Assembly: GCF_027594865.1 (NCBI RefSeq)
Contig: NZ_CP089391.1
Coordinates: forward strand, 186,001-250,000
Direction of reading: 5' to 3'
DNA length: 64,000 bases
Source: Bradyrhizobium xenonodulans
GTDB taxonomy: Bacteria; Pseudomonadota; Alphaproteobacteria; Rhizobiales; Xanthobacteraceae
Under the pieces are notes generated by a model. The model did no database searches. It saw only the letters and a program-made list of their open reading frames with translations, and was not told the origin of the DNA. Below are positions 20,131-29,067 of the stretch, one piece after another. The position numbers and the translations under genes are program-made. Position 1 is the first letter of the stretch. Each line of letters starts with the position of its first letter.

Positions 20131-20175
20131 TATCCCCAGCGGTCCCTGCACGGGGCAGAAATCCGGGCCCGAAAA

Positions 20176-20610
20176 ATGTTCGAAGACGTCTATCTCTGGA
20201 TCAAGGCGCTGCATGTGATCGCGGTCATCTCCTGGATGGCCGGCATGCTCTATCTGCCGCGGCTGTTCGTTTATCACTCCGAGGCCGAGATCGGCTCAAA
20301 ACAGTCGGAAACGTTCAAGGTGATGGAACGCCGGCTACTCAAGACGATCATCAACCCCGCCATGATCGTCACCTGGCTCGCCGGACTTTATCTGGCTTGG
20401 TCCGGCCACTGGTTCTCGTTCGGCTGGCTGCACGTAAAACTGGCACTGGTCCTGGCGATGTCCGCGGTCCACGGCTTTTTTTCCCGCTGGCTGAAGGATT
20501 TCGCCGCCGACCGGCGCCCGCGGAGCCAGAAATTCTATCGGATTATCAACGAGGTGCCGACTGTCCTGATGATTTTCATCGTCATCATGGTGATCGTGAA
20601 GCCGTTCTAG
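20176..20610 (+). CDS. hemJ: Protoporphyrinogen oxidase HemJ
   Basis: 144 residues from the ATG at 20176 (MFEDVYLWIKALHVIAVISW); the frame extends 25 codons upstream into the origin region without family sequence. HemJ is the quinone-linked inner-membrane enzyme that oxidises protoporphyrinogen IX in heme synthesis. Four hydrophobic helices, the conserved histidine in KALHVIAV and WMAGMLYLPRLFVYH are diagnostic. It lies on the right flank of the candidate origin, where hemE is usual in other alphaproteobacteria. The rho gene follows after 248 bp with its own promoter. Confidence 0.9.
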   Translation: MFEDVYLWIKALHVIAVISWMAGMLYLPRLFVYHSEAEIGSKQSETFKVMERRLLKTIINPAMIVTWLAGLYLAWSGHWFSFGWLHVKLALVLAMSAVHGFFSRWLKDFAADRRPRSQKFYRIINEVPTVLMIFIVIMVIVKPF

Positions 20611-20644
20611 GCAGCAATCGTGAACGATCGCTCAGCGCTTCGGC

Positions 20645-20673
20645 TTGCGGAGTGGGAAGCGATTTTCTATATT
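20645..20673 (+). promoter_or_regulatory. Probable sigma-70 promoter of rho
   Basis: TTGCGG at 20645-20650 and TATATT at 20668-20673 are separated by exactly 17 bp. The -10 matches TATAAT at five of six positions; the -35 matches TTGACA at three. Transcription would start near 20680, giving a leader of about 180 nt before rho, which is in keeping with the autoregulated long leaders of rho genes. Inferred from sequence only. Confidence 0.45.
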
Positions 20674-20858
20674 AGCGCTATCCCACCCAACGCAGGCGGA
20701 TGTGGTTGTGTCTGAGCTTTCCAGAGGCCGGACACCGCATCAGGTTTGAAGCCTCATCGGCACTTAACCTTGCCAGACCTGCGGACCTTATCTTCTCACG
20801 TCCGCATTTCAGAGCCTCCTCGCACCCCCTCCCAAGGTTACCCCACAGGACCACCCCA

Positions 20859-22124
<1,266 letters not shown>

Positions 22125-22144
22125 GTGCGGTGCAACAAGGCATC

Positions 22145-22175
22145 AGAGGGCGCCTCCGGGCGCCCTCTTTCTTTT
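22145..22175 (+). terminator. Intrinsic terminator after rho
   Basis: AGAGGGCGCC (22145-22154) and GGCGCCCTCT (22159-22168) pair perfectly over 10 bp around a TCCG loop and are followed by TTCTTTT. It lies 20 bp after the rho stop, so the mRNA for Rho itself ends by a Rho-independent signal. Confidence 0.9.
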
Positions 22176-22439
22176 GTGCACCTTTGCTGCGGAGACAAAG
22201 CAGCATGGCAGCCGGGCCGAGTACAAATCCGGTTTTTCATGAAGGTGTTGATATATTTCGATAATTCTTGACTTAAGCTCGTCGGTCTATTCCGGGCGCA
22301 TAGTCTTCTGCAGCAAAATGCTGCACTATATGCTGCATCGCAATATGGCTATTGCTGCGAGTCAGAGCGCAACAAAACGAAGTCGGCAAGGTCTCGAATG
22401 GGACGTTTGCGTTTTCTTCGCCAGCCGGACAAATAGGCC
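22176..22439. other. AT-richer gap upstream of mnmE with TGCTGCA repeats
   Basis: 264 bp with no supported gene and lower GC than its surroundings. TGCAGCA (22309-22315) and TGCTGCA (22319-22325) form a perfect hairpin with a three-base loop. TGCTGCA recurs at 22331-22337 and, as TGCTGCG, at 22353-22359. These could be a regulator site for mnmE or a structured leader. No clear -35/-10 pair was found. Confidence 0.4.
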
Positions 22440-23795
22440 ATGCATCCGCGAGACCAGACCATCTTTGCGCTGTCGTCCGGCCGTGCGCCGAGTGCGATTG
22501 CCGTGGTGCGTGTCTCGGGCCCGCAGGCCGGTCTGGTGTTGACGACGCTCGCGGGCAAATTGCCGGCGCCGCGGCAGGCCAGCCGTCGGCTGCTCCACGA
22601 TGGCGGCGGCCAGCCGATTGACGACGCAGTCGTGCTCTGGTTTCCGGGGCCGGGAAGTGCGACCGGCGAGGACATCGCCGAATTCCACGTTCATGGCGGC
22701 CGCGCCGTGCTGTCGGCGCTCCTCGCCGCGATTTCTTTAATTCCGAATACACGTGCAGCCGAGCCGGGCGAGTTCACGCGGCGCGCCTTCGAGAACGGCA
22801 AGCTCGACCTCACCGAAGCCGAGGGCCTCGACGATCTCATCCACGCCGACACTGACCGCCAGCGTCGCCAGGCGCTGCGGCAGTTGCAAGGCCTGCTCGG
22901 TGATCGCGCGCGTGATTGGCGCGAGCGGATTATCGCGGCGTCGGCCTTGATCGAAGCCGGCATCGATTTTTCCGATGAGGGCGATGTGCCGGCCGAATTG
23001 AGAGCGCCGGCGGTCAAGGCGATCAGAGCGTTGCATGATGAAATTATAAAAGTCCTTGCGGCACAGGGACATTCCGAACGTTTGCGTGACGGCCTGGTGG
23101 TTGCGATCGCCGGCGAACCGAACGTCGGCAAGTCGACGTTGATCAATCAGCTCGCCCGCCGCGATGTCGCAATCGTCTCGCCGTACGCCGGCACCACGCG
23201 CGACGTGATCGAGGTGCAGCTCGATCTCGACGGCTATCCGGTCACGGTGATCGACACGGCCGGCATTCGCGAGACCGACGACCCCGTCGAGCAAGAGGGC
23301 GTGCGGCGGGCGAAAGCGCGCGCCGAAGATGCGGATCTCGTGCTGTGGTTGGTCGAGGGAGAGCAGGCCGTCACTCCGGACGCGCTGCCGTCACTTCGGA
23401 GTTCCGGGGAGGATGATGGGTCCTTCGGTCAGGTCTGGATCGTGCGCAACAAGATTGATCTGAGCCAAGCCAGGGTCGCCGGGTCGCGGGGCGAGTTCGG
23501 AATCTCGGCGAGCCGGGGCGACGGCATCCCCGAGCTGGTCGAGGGGCTCGTGAAATTTGCGGCCGAGTTTTTCGGAGCCAGTGAGGGCGCCGTGGTGACC
23601 CGAGCCCGCCAGCGAGATCTGTTGAGCCGGGCATCAGAGAGCTTGCGCCGGAGTCTGGAGCTTGTAGAAGACGGCGAAGAGCTTGCCGCCGAGGAGCTGC
23701 GCGCCGCCGCTTATGCCCTAGGCCGGCTGCTTGGCCGGGTGGACGTCGAGGACGTCCTGGGGGCCATTTTCCAGAAATTCTGTATTGGGAAGTAG
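22440..23795 (+). CDS. mnmE: tRNA uridine-5-carboxymethylaminomethyl modification GTPase
   Basis: 451 residues. MnmE, with MnmG, makes the cmnm5 modification at wobble uridine 34 of several tRNAs. The N-terminal domain ([10 protein letters not shown], then [12 protein letters not shown]) binds the formyl-folate. The central helical domain holds a G domain with G1 GEPNVGKST at 225-233, G2 in AGTTRDV, G3 in DTAGIRET and G4 in NKID. The protein ends in FCIGK, with the conserved catalytic cysteine four residues from the end. Its partner gene mnmG is next, separated by a 488-bp gap that carries parS sites. Confidence 0.97.
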   Translation: MHPRDQTIFALSSGRAPSAIAVVRVSGPQAGLVLTTLAGKLPAPRQASRRLLHDGGGQPIDDAVVLWFPGPGSATGEDIAEFHVHGGRAVLSALLAAISLIPNTRAAEPGEFTRRAFENGKLDLTEAEGLDDLIHADTDRQRRQALRQLQGLLGDRARDWRERIIAASALIEAGIDFSDEGDVPAELRAPAVKAIRALHDEIIKVLAAQGHSERLRDGLVVAIAGEPNVGKSTLINQLARRDVAIVSPYAGTTRDVIEVQLDLDGYPVTVIDTAGIRETDDPVEQEGVRRAKARAEDADLVLWLVEGEQAVTPDALPSLRSSGEDDGSFGQVWIVRNKIDLSQARVAGSRGEFGISASRGDGIPELVEGLVKFAAEFFGASEGAVVTRARQRDLLSRASESLRRSLELVEDGEELAAEELRAAAYALGRLLGRVDVEDVLGAIFQKFCIGK

Positions 23796-23838
23796 CGCTA
23801 GTACTACATTGTAGAACTAGGCCTTGTTCCATTTCTTG

Positions 23839-23854
23839 TGTTTCACGTGAAACG
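23839..23854. promoter_or_regulatory. parS site 1
   Basis: TGTTTCACGTGAAACG contains the perfect 14-bp palindrome GTTTCACGTGAAAC, the conserved ParB-nucleation site of chromosomal ParABS systems. It lies in the mnmE-mnmG gap, about 3.7 kb from the candidate origin and 4.1 kb from parB. Confidence 0.95.
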
Positions 23855-23867
23855 TGGATGGGACCGT

Positions 23868-23883
23868 TGTTTCACGTGAAACG
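23868..23883. promoter_or_regulatory. parS site 2
   Basis: TGTTTCACGTGAAACG again, with a perfect 14-bp core, 29 bp (centre to centre) from site 1. The close pair would let two ParB clamps load side by side. Noncoding position between mnmE and mnmG. Confidence 0.95.
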
Positions 23884-23960
23884 ACGCCTCGGCCCTTTGG
23901 TGCCATCTGCCGATCCGGGAGCAGTGACAGTCGAGGATGATAGGTTTCGCTCCCAATCCC

Positions 23961-24049
23961 CGTCGTTGCGAGGGGTCTAAGCGACGAAGCTATCCGGACT
24001 GCCCGAAGCAGAGGGATTCTGGATTGCCTTCACTACGCTCGCAATAACG
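23961..24049. repeat. Dispersed repeat with imperfect terminal inverted repeats
   Basis: CGTCGTTGCGAG (23961-23972) faces CTCGCAATAACG (24038-24049), matching at 10 of 12 positions. The internal GATTCTGGATTGC is shared with the element at 28970-29050, so the two belong to one family. Such REP-like hairpins are common in Bradyrhizobium intergenic regions. No coding capacity. Confidence 0.7.
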
Positions 24050-24121
24050 AGGCGGCAGCGGTGTTTTCGCGGAACAGCACCCGCGGAGCGGTAGAACCCC
24101 ATACCACGCTGCCAGCGATTT

Positions 24122-24137
24122 CGTTTCACGTGAAACA
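24122..24137. promoter_or_regulatory. parS site 3
   Basis: CGTTTCACGTGAAACA with a perfect 14-bp core. It lies 162 bp before the mnmG start, downstream of a dispersed hairpin repeat. Confidence 0.95.
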
Positions 24138-24212
24138 GCAATCCGTTCAATAACCTTTCTACTGTGCATGGGGTTGTTTTCGCGAAAATGTATTCCGGGG
24201 CTTCGCTTGCCC

Positions 24213-24228
24213 CGTTTCACGTGAAACA
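24213..24228. promoter_or_regulatory. parS site 4
   Basis: CGTTTCACGTGAAACA with a perfect core, 56 bp before the mnmG ATG. It may overlap the mnmG leader or promoter, so ParB binding could influence mnmG expression. Confidence 0.95.
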
Positions 24229-24283
24229 TGCGCCTCACAGTTTCCACTTCCGGCTTTCCCGGCTCTGGGATAGAAGTCCGCCC

Positions 24284-26164
24284 ATGCGCACAGAGCGAGA
24301 GAGTTTCGACGTCATCGTCATCGGCGGCGGCCATGCCGGCTGTGAGGCTGCGTCTGCGGCTGCCCGGATGGGCGCGACGACTGCTCTGGTGACGCATCGG
24401 TTCTCCACAGTCGGCGCAATGTCCTGCAACCCCGCCATTGGCGGTCTCGGCAAGGGTCATCTGGTCCGCGAAATCGATGCGCTCGATGGTCTGATGGGCC
24501 GGGTCGGCGATGCCGGCGGCATCCAGTTTCGCGTGCTCAATCGGCGCAAAGGTCCCGCTGTACGTGGTCCTCGTGCCCAGGCCGATCGGAAGCTCTATGC
24601 CGCCGCGATGCAGACGGCGATCCAGGAGACCGGGGGTCTGTTCGTCATCGAAGGCGAAGCCGACGAGCTGACCGTGGTTGACGGACGGGTGACCGGACTC
24701 CGCCTGGCGGACGGTCGTGAGCTGCGGGCAGGGGCCGTCGTCGTCACCACCGGGACCTTTCTCCGCGGACTGATCCATCTCGGTGAGAAGAACTGGCCCG
24801 CCGGCCGGGTTGGCGAGGCGCCTGCGATGGGTCTTTCCAGCTCCTTCGAGCGTGCCGGCTTCACCCTGGGACGGCTCAAGACCGGCACACCGCCGCGTCT
24901 GGACGGCACCACGATCGACTGGTCCGCAGTCGAGATGCAGCCCGGAGACGAGCCGCCGGAGCCGTTCTCGGTCATGACGGAGCGGATCACGACCCCGCAG
25001 ATCCAGTGCGGCATCACCCGGACCACCGCCGCGACCCATGAGGTGATCCGGGCCAATGTCCATCGCTCGCCGATGTACTCGGGCCAGATCAAGAGCAGCG
25101 GTCCCCGCTATTGCCCCTCGATCGAGGACAAGATCGTCCGCTTCGGCGATCGCGACGGGCACCAGATCTTCCTTGAGCCAGAGGGGCTCGACGACAGCAC
25201 GGTCTATCCCAACGGCATCTCGACCTCGCTGCCGGAGGAGGTTCAGCTCGCGATCCTCGCCACCATCCCGGGTCTGGAGGGGGTGAAGATGGTCCGTCCG
25301 GGCTATGCCATCGAATACGACCATATCGATCCTCGGGAGCTCGATCCGACCCTGCAGACCAAGCGTCTGCGCGGTCTGTTCCTGGCCGGACAGATCAACG
25401 GGACCACCGGATACGAAGAAGCTGCTGGGCAGGGCATTGTGGCGGGCCTCAATGCGGCACTCTCCGCTAGCGGCGGCCTGCTGACGGTATTCGACCGGGC
25501 CGACGGCTATCTCGGCGTGATGATCGACGATCTCGTCACCCGCGGCATCAGCGAGCCCTATCGGATGTTCACCTCGCGGGCCGAGTACCGGCTGACGCTG
25601 CGGGCCGACAATGCCGACCAGCGCCTGACCGAGAAGGGCATTGCCCTCGGATGTGTCGGCAATGCCCGGACCCAGCATCACCGCGCCAAGATGGGCGCCC
25701 TGAACGCGGCTCGGATGTTGTCGAAGTCGCTCACGATCACCCCGAACGAGGCGATCAAGCACGGGCTGTCCCTGAACCGGGATGGCCAGCGCCGCTCGGC
25801 CTTCGAGCTGTTGGCCTATCCCGATATCGGCTGGAGCCAGGTCCGTGCCATTTGGCCGGAGCTATCCGCCATCGATCCCGTCATCGCCACCCACCTCGAG
25901 ATCGACGCGAAGTACGATGTCTATCTGGAGCGCCAGAGCGCCGACGTCGAAGCCTTCCGACGCGACGAAGGGATGGTGCTGTCGGAGGTCGATTACCAGC
26001 AGGTCCCCGGTCTCTCCAATGAAGTGCGGGCCAAGCTGGAGAAGGCACGACCGTTTACGGTCGGCCAGGCTGGCCGGATCGACGGCATGACGCCGGCGGC
26101 GCTCGGCATCCTCGCGGCCTATCTCCGCCGTGAGGCGCGGAAGATCTCCAAGGCAATCGCATAG
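24284..26164 (+). CDS. mnmG: tRNA uridine-5-carboxymethylaminomethyl modification enzyme, FAD subunit
   Basis: 626 residues from the ATG at 24284 ([19 protein letters not shown]); an open upstream extension reads through a parS site and is not family-like. MnmG binds FAD and NADH and works with MnmE on tRNA wobble uridines. [10 protein letters not shown] at residues 14-23 is the dinucleotide-binding motif. [23 protein letters not shown] and [11 protein letters not shown] are MnmG signatures, and GTPPRLDG and [15 protein letters not shown] follow. The C-terminal helical domain binds MnmE. It ends 1 bp before parS site 5 and rsmG follows. Confidence 0.97.
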   Translation: MRTERESFDVIVIGGGHAGCEAASAAARMGATTALVTHRFSTVGAMSCNPAIGGLGKGHLVREIDALDGLMGRVGDAGGIQFRVLNRRKGPAVRGPRAQADRKLYAAAMQTAIQETGGLFVIEGEADELTVVDGRVTGLRLADGRELRAGAVVVTTGTFLRGLIHLGEKNWPAGRVGEAPAMGLSSSFERAGFTLGRLKTGTPPRLDGTTIDWSAVEMQPGDEPPEPFSVMTERITTPQIQCGITRTTAATHEVIRANVHRSPMYSGQIKSSGPRYCPSIEDKIVRFGDRDGHQIFLEPEGLDDSTVYPNGISTSLPEEVQLAILATIPGLEGVKMVRPGYAIEYDHIDPRELDPTLQTKRLRGLFLAGQINGTTGYEEAAGQGIVAGLNAALSASGGLLTVFDRADGYLGVMIDDLVTRGISEPYRMFTSRAEYRLTLRADNADQRLTEKGIALGCVGNARTQHHRAKMGALNAARMLSKSLTITPNEAIKHGLSLNRDGQRRSAFELLAYPDIGWSQVRAIWPELSAIDPVIATHLEIDAKYDVYLERQSADVEAFRRDEGMVLSEVDYQQVPGLSNEVRAKLEKARPFTVGQAGRIDGMTPAALGILAAYLRREARKISKAIA

Positions 26165-26165
26165 G

Positions 26166-26181
26166 CGTTTCACGTGAAACA
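26166..26181. promoter_or_regulatory. parS site 5, overlapping the rsmG start
   Basis: CGTTTCACGTGAAACA with a perfect core, one base after the mnmG stop codon. The GTG at 26174 inside the palindrome is the most upstream usable start codon of rsmG, so segregation site and gene start may be the same DNA. Confidence 0.95.
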
Positions 26182-26947
26182 GCGCGGACCGGGCGGGGAC
26201 AGACCGCTATTGCGACGACCCAGAGCGGGTGAGGGCGCCGCTCGTCAATCCGAGCCCGCGCCGGCCAGACCGAAGATCGACAAGGCCAGCGCCAACGATC
26301 AGGCGCTCGATTCCATCATCGCCGCCGACAAGATCGCAGCGTTGAAGCTCGCCCCCGTTTCACATGAAACGGGGGAGCGGCTCGATCGCTACATCGCATT
26401 GCTGCGGGAGTGGCAGGCCAAGACTAATCTGGTCGCGCCCTCGACCCTCCCGCACCTGTGGACCCGGCACATCGCCGACTCACTTCAGCTCGTCGATCTC
26501 GCGCCATCGGCAAAACGCTGGGCCGACCTCGGCAGCGGCGGCGGCTTTCCCGGTGTCGTCTTGGCCTGCGCCATGGCCGGAGCGCCCAATGCCAGCGTCC
26601 ATCTCGTCGAGCGAATCGCCAAGAAGGCGGCCTTCCTGCGCGAAGCCATCCGCGTCACCGCATCACCGGGGGTCGTACATCTTGCTGAGATCGGGGATAA
26701 TGTGGATAGAATCACTGGCCCCGTCGATTGCGTCACCGCGCGTGCGCTGGCTCCGCTACATCAACTCATCGGCTTTGCGGAGCCGCTGATGCGCCAGGGC
26801 GCAAAGGCGCTATTTCCTAAGGGTCAAGATGTAGAGGCTGAATTGACCGAAGCCGCTAAATATTGGAATATTCAGCCGCAACTCCACCGAAGCCGGACAG
26901 GCGACGGTTGGATCGTCGAGCTGACGTCCGTCGAACGGCGCGGGTGA
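26174..26947 (+). CDS. rsmG: 16S rRNA (guanine-527-N7)-methyltransferase
   Basis: Up to 257 residues from the GTG at 26174, about 50 more than E. coli RsmG. RsmG uses SAM to methylate G527 of 16S rRNA; loss gives low-level streptomycin resistance. ALLREWQAKTNLVAPSTL, WADLGSGGGFPGVVLA (SAM-binding) and VTARALAPL are diagnostic. Residues 1-45 are low-complexity and family-poor. A later start, for example the TTG at 26342 giving about 201 residues, is possible. The gene contains parS site 5 at its 5' end and a degenerate parS inside. Start uncertain, identity secure. Confidence 0.93.
   Translation: MKQRGPGGDRPLLRRPRAGEGAARQSEPAPARPKIDKASANDQALDSIIAADKIAALKLAPVSHETGERLDRYIALLREWQAKTNLVAPSTLPHLWTRHIADSLQLVDLAPSAKRWADLGSGGGFPGVVLACAMAGAPNASVHLVERIAKKAAFLREAIRVTASPGVVHLAEIGDNVDRITGPVDCVTARALAPLHQLIGFAEPLMRQGAKALFPKGQDVEAELTEAAKYWNIQPQLHRSRTGDGWIVELTSVERRG
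26357..26370. promoter_or_regulatory. Degenerate parS site inside rsmG
   Basis: GTTTCACATGAAAC differs from the parS core at one of 14 positions. It is flanked by CCCCC and GGGGG, which extend the inverted symmetry to 24 bp. It is read in frame as part of PVSHETG. It could be a lower-affinity ParB site or a decayed copy. Confidence 0.55.
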
Positions 26948-26975
26948 GGCATTCAGGGGTGAGTGGGGAATTTCG

Positions 26976-27842
26976 ATGACCGTGATTGACGAGCCGAAGC
27001 AAGAACAGGCCCCAGAACCGACCAGCGACGTTCCGCATGGCCACCCGCGCATCCTGGCGTTGGCGAACCAAAAGGGCGGGGTGGGTAAAACAACCACAGC
27101 GATCAATCTCGGCACAGCGCTCGCCGCGATTGGCGAGCGCGTCCTGATCGTCGATCTCGATCCGCAGGGCAACGCCTCGACCGGCCTCGGCATCGACCGC
27201 CGCAACCGCTCCTGCTCGACCTACGACGTGCTGATCGGCGAATCGAGCTTGCGCGAAGCGGTGGTGTCGACCGCGGTGCCGCGGCTGCACATCGCGCCCT
27301 CGACCATGGATCTCTCAGGTCTCGAACTCGAGCTCGGCACCACGCCCGGCCGCGCTTTCAAGCTGCGCGATGCGATCGGCGCGCTCAACAACAATGTCTC
27401 GCCCGACGCCGACTACACCTATGTGCTGATCGACTGCCCGCCCTCGCTCAATTTGCTCACCGTGAACGCGATGGCTGCCTCCGATGCGATCCTGGTGCCG
27501 CTGCAATGCGAGTTCTTCGCGCTCGAAGGTCTGTCGCAACTGCTGCAGACGGTGGAGCAGGTGCGCTCGACGCTCAATCCGAACCTGTCGATCCACGGCA
27601 TCGTGCTGACCATGTTCGACTCGCGCAACAATCTCTCGAACCAGGTCGTCGCCGACGTCAGGCAGTTCATGGGCGAGAAGGTCTACAAGACCATGATCCC
27701 GCGCAACGTGCGCATCTCGGAGGCGCCGTCCTACGGCAAGCCGGTGCTGGTCTACGATCTCAAATGCGTCGGCAGCGAAGCCTATTTGCGGCTCGCCACC
27801 GAAGTGATCCAGCGCGAGCGCGAGTTGCGCGTCACGCATTGA
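26976..27842 (+). CDS. parA: Chromosome partitioning ATPase ParA
   Basis: 288 residues. ParA is the DNA-bound Walker-type ATPase whose gradient moves ParB-parS complexes to the new pole. The deviant Walker A KGGVGKTT is at residues 33-40. VDLDPQGNASTGLG is the A' motif, and YVLIDCPPSLNLLTVNA carries Walker B. A 20-residue acidic, proline-containing N-terminal extension precedes the core. It starts 28 bp after rsmG. A hairpin repeat separates it from parB. Confidence 0.97.
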   Translation: MTVIDEPKQEQAPEPTSDVPHGHPRILALANQKGGVGKTTTAINLGTALAAIGERVLIVDLDPQGNASTGLGIDRRNRSCSTYDVLIGESSLREAVVSTAVPRLHIAPSTMDLSGLELELGTTPGRAFKLRDAIGALNNNVSPDADYTYVLIDCPPSLNLLTVNAMAASDAILVPLQCEFFALEGLSQLLQTVEQVRSTLNPNLSIHGIVLTMFDSRNNLSNQVVADVRQFMGEKVYKTMIPRNVRISEAPSYGKPVLVYDLKCVGSEAYLRLATEVIQRERELRVTH

Positions 27843-27851
27843 AGAGGCCGT

Positions 27852-27931
27852 GGGTGGGCAAAGGCGTCTTCGCCGTGCCCACCATCTTCCGCACATAACC
27901 AACTGGTGGGCACGCTTCGTTTTGCCCACCC
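27852..27931. repeat. Hairpin repeat between parA and parB
   Basis: A left arm at 27852-27884 (GGGTGGGCAAAG onward, ending GTGCCCACCA) faces a right arm at 27904-27931 (TGGTGGGCACGC onward, ending TTTGCCCACCC). Each arm is itself partly palindromic. It resembles a dispersed Bradyrhizobium repeat that encodes nothing. It lies 10 bp after the parA stop, where it could modulate the parA/parB expression ratio. Confidence 0.65.
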
Positions 27932-27982
27932 TACGACAATTCAGTTCTGGAGTGCGCTCAAGTGAATCCAAGGGAGCTGGCG

Positions 27983-28870
27983 ATGGCCGACGAAGCGCGT
28001 TCGCGACTGGGCCGGGGTCTTGCAAGTCTGATCGGTGACGTCGGCGGCGAGGCTCAGCATGTCGATCGTCCGCGCGCGCAGCGCAAGGTGCCGATCGAAT
28101 TCATCAAGCCCAATCCGCGCAACCCGCGCCGCACCTTTTCGGACGCGGAGCTGAAGGAGCTCAGCGATTCGATCCGGCAGCATGGCGTGATCCAGCCGAT
28201 CGTGGTGCGTCCGGTGAAGGGCGCCCAGGATCGCTTCGAGATCATCGCCGGCGAACGGCGCTGGCGTGCCTCGCAAATGGCCGGCCTGCACGAAGTGCCA
28301 ATCGTCCCGGTCGACATCAGCGACAGCGATGCGCTGGAGTTCGCGATCGTCGAGAACGTGCAGCGCGAAGACCTCAACCCGATGGAAGAGGCGCTGGGCT
28401 ATCACGCGCTCGCCAACGAGTTCAAACGCAGCCAGGACGACATCGCAAAAGTCGTCGGCAAGAGCCGCAGCCACATCGCCAACATGATGCGGCTGACGAA
28501 ACTGCCGACGGAGGTGCAGGCCCTGATCACGAGCGGCGAGCTGACGGCCGGCCACGCCCGCGCGCTGATCGGCGTGCCCGATCCGCTCGCATCCGCGAGG
28601 CGCATCGTCGAGGAAGGTCTCAACGTCCGCCAGGCCGAGGCGCTCGCGCATGAAGAAGGCGTGCCCGAGCGCAAGCCGCAGAAGGCGCGCGCGACCGGCG
28701 GCAAGGAAAAGGACCCCGACACGATCGATCTCGAGAAGCGCGTCAGCGATGCGCTTGGTCTCAAGGTCACCGTCAATCACCGCGATCCCGGCGGCTCGGT
28801 CCAGATCAACTACCGTAACCTCGATCAGCTCGACGAGGTGATGAAGCGGCTCGCGAAGGGCGCGCTGTAG
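27983..28870 (+). CDS. parB: Chromosome partitioning protein ParB
   Basis: 295 residues from the ATG at 27983, which has AGGGAG well placed upstream; an in-frame GTG at 27962 would add seven residues. ParB binds parS, closes as a CTP-dependent clamp and spreads. RLGRGLASLIGD at the N-terminus is the ParA-contacting segment. GERRWRAS at residues 90-97 is the CTP-binding motif, and QDDIAKVVGKSRSHIANMMRL (151-171) is the helix-turn-helix. The C-terminal dimerisation domain ends at residue 295. Its parS sites lie 1.6-4.1 kb upstream. Confidence 0.97.
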   Translation: MADEARSRLGRGLASLIGDVGGEAQHVDRPRAQRKVPIEFIKPNPRNPRRTFSDAELKELSDSIRQHGVIQPIVVRPVKGAQDRFEIIAGERRWRASQMAGLHEVPIVPVDISDSDALEFAIVENVQREDLNPMEEALGYHALANEFKRSQDDIAKVVGKSRSHIANMMRLTKLPTEVQALITSGELTAGHARALIGVPDPLASARRIVEEGLNVRQAEALAHEEGVPERKPQKARATGGKEKDPDTIDLEKRVSDALGLKVTVNHRDPGGSVQINYRNLDQLDEVMKRLAKGAL

Positions 28871-28969
28871 GCCAAGCCCTCGAGTCTTCGCCAAACCGCT
28901 CCCTGTGGTTACGGATCCCCGCGTTCGCGGGCATGACAGTGAGTGTGTGGTGCGCATCTGCTTCCACGT

Positions 28970-29050
28970 CGTCATTACAAGCGTCGCGAAGCAATCCAGA
29001 ATCTTTCCGCGGTGGGACTCTGGATTGCCTCGCTGCGCTTTGCAATGACG
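28970..29050. repeat. Dispersed hairpin repeat between parB and holA
   Basis: CGTCATTACAAG at the left end faces GCAATGACG at the right end, and GCAATCCAGAATC faces GACTCTGGATTGC inside, giving a long imperfect hairpin. It belongs to the same family as 23961-24049. It lies between the convergent parB and holA genes and may act as a bidirectional transcript end. A second short GC-rich repeat (around 28913-28938) precedes it. Confidence 0.7.
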
Positions 29051-29067
29051 GTGGAGAGAGTAGCGGT

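Larger units (their letters stand above)
19717..20175. other. Candidate chromosomal replication origin (oriC)
   Basis: 459 bp with no supported gene, between the RP001-type ppsR and hemJ. In Caulobacter and Rickettsia the origin lies between the RP001 homologue and hemE, with maf-coaE-dnaQ on one side and rho-mnmE-mnmG-rsmG-parAB on the other; the same order holds here, without hemE. Internal signals are a GANTC cluster at 20019-20067, an AT-rich stretch at 20046-20076, and a CtrA-like pair at 20116-20130. DnaA-box-like words are TGTGGATTT (19747-19755), TGTGGACCT (19757-19765), TTCTTCACA (19817-19825) and CTATCCCCA (20130-20138), all imperfect. The assignment is by synteny plus these motifs, not proof. 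Confidence 0.65.
23796..24283. other. parS-bearing gap between mnmE and mnmG
   Basis: 488 bp without a supported gene. It holds parS sites 1-4 and an 89-bp dispersed repeat at 23961-24049. The mnmG frame is open upstream from 24164 through parS site 4, but the residues there do not resemble MnmG, so the region is read as noncoding. Confidence 0.8.
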
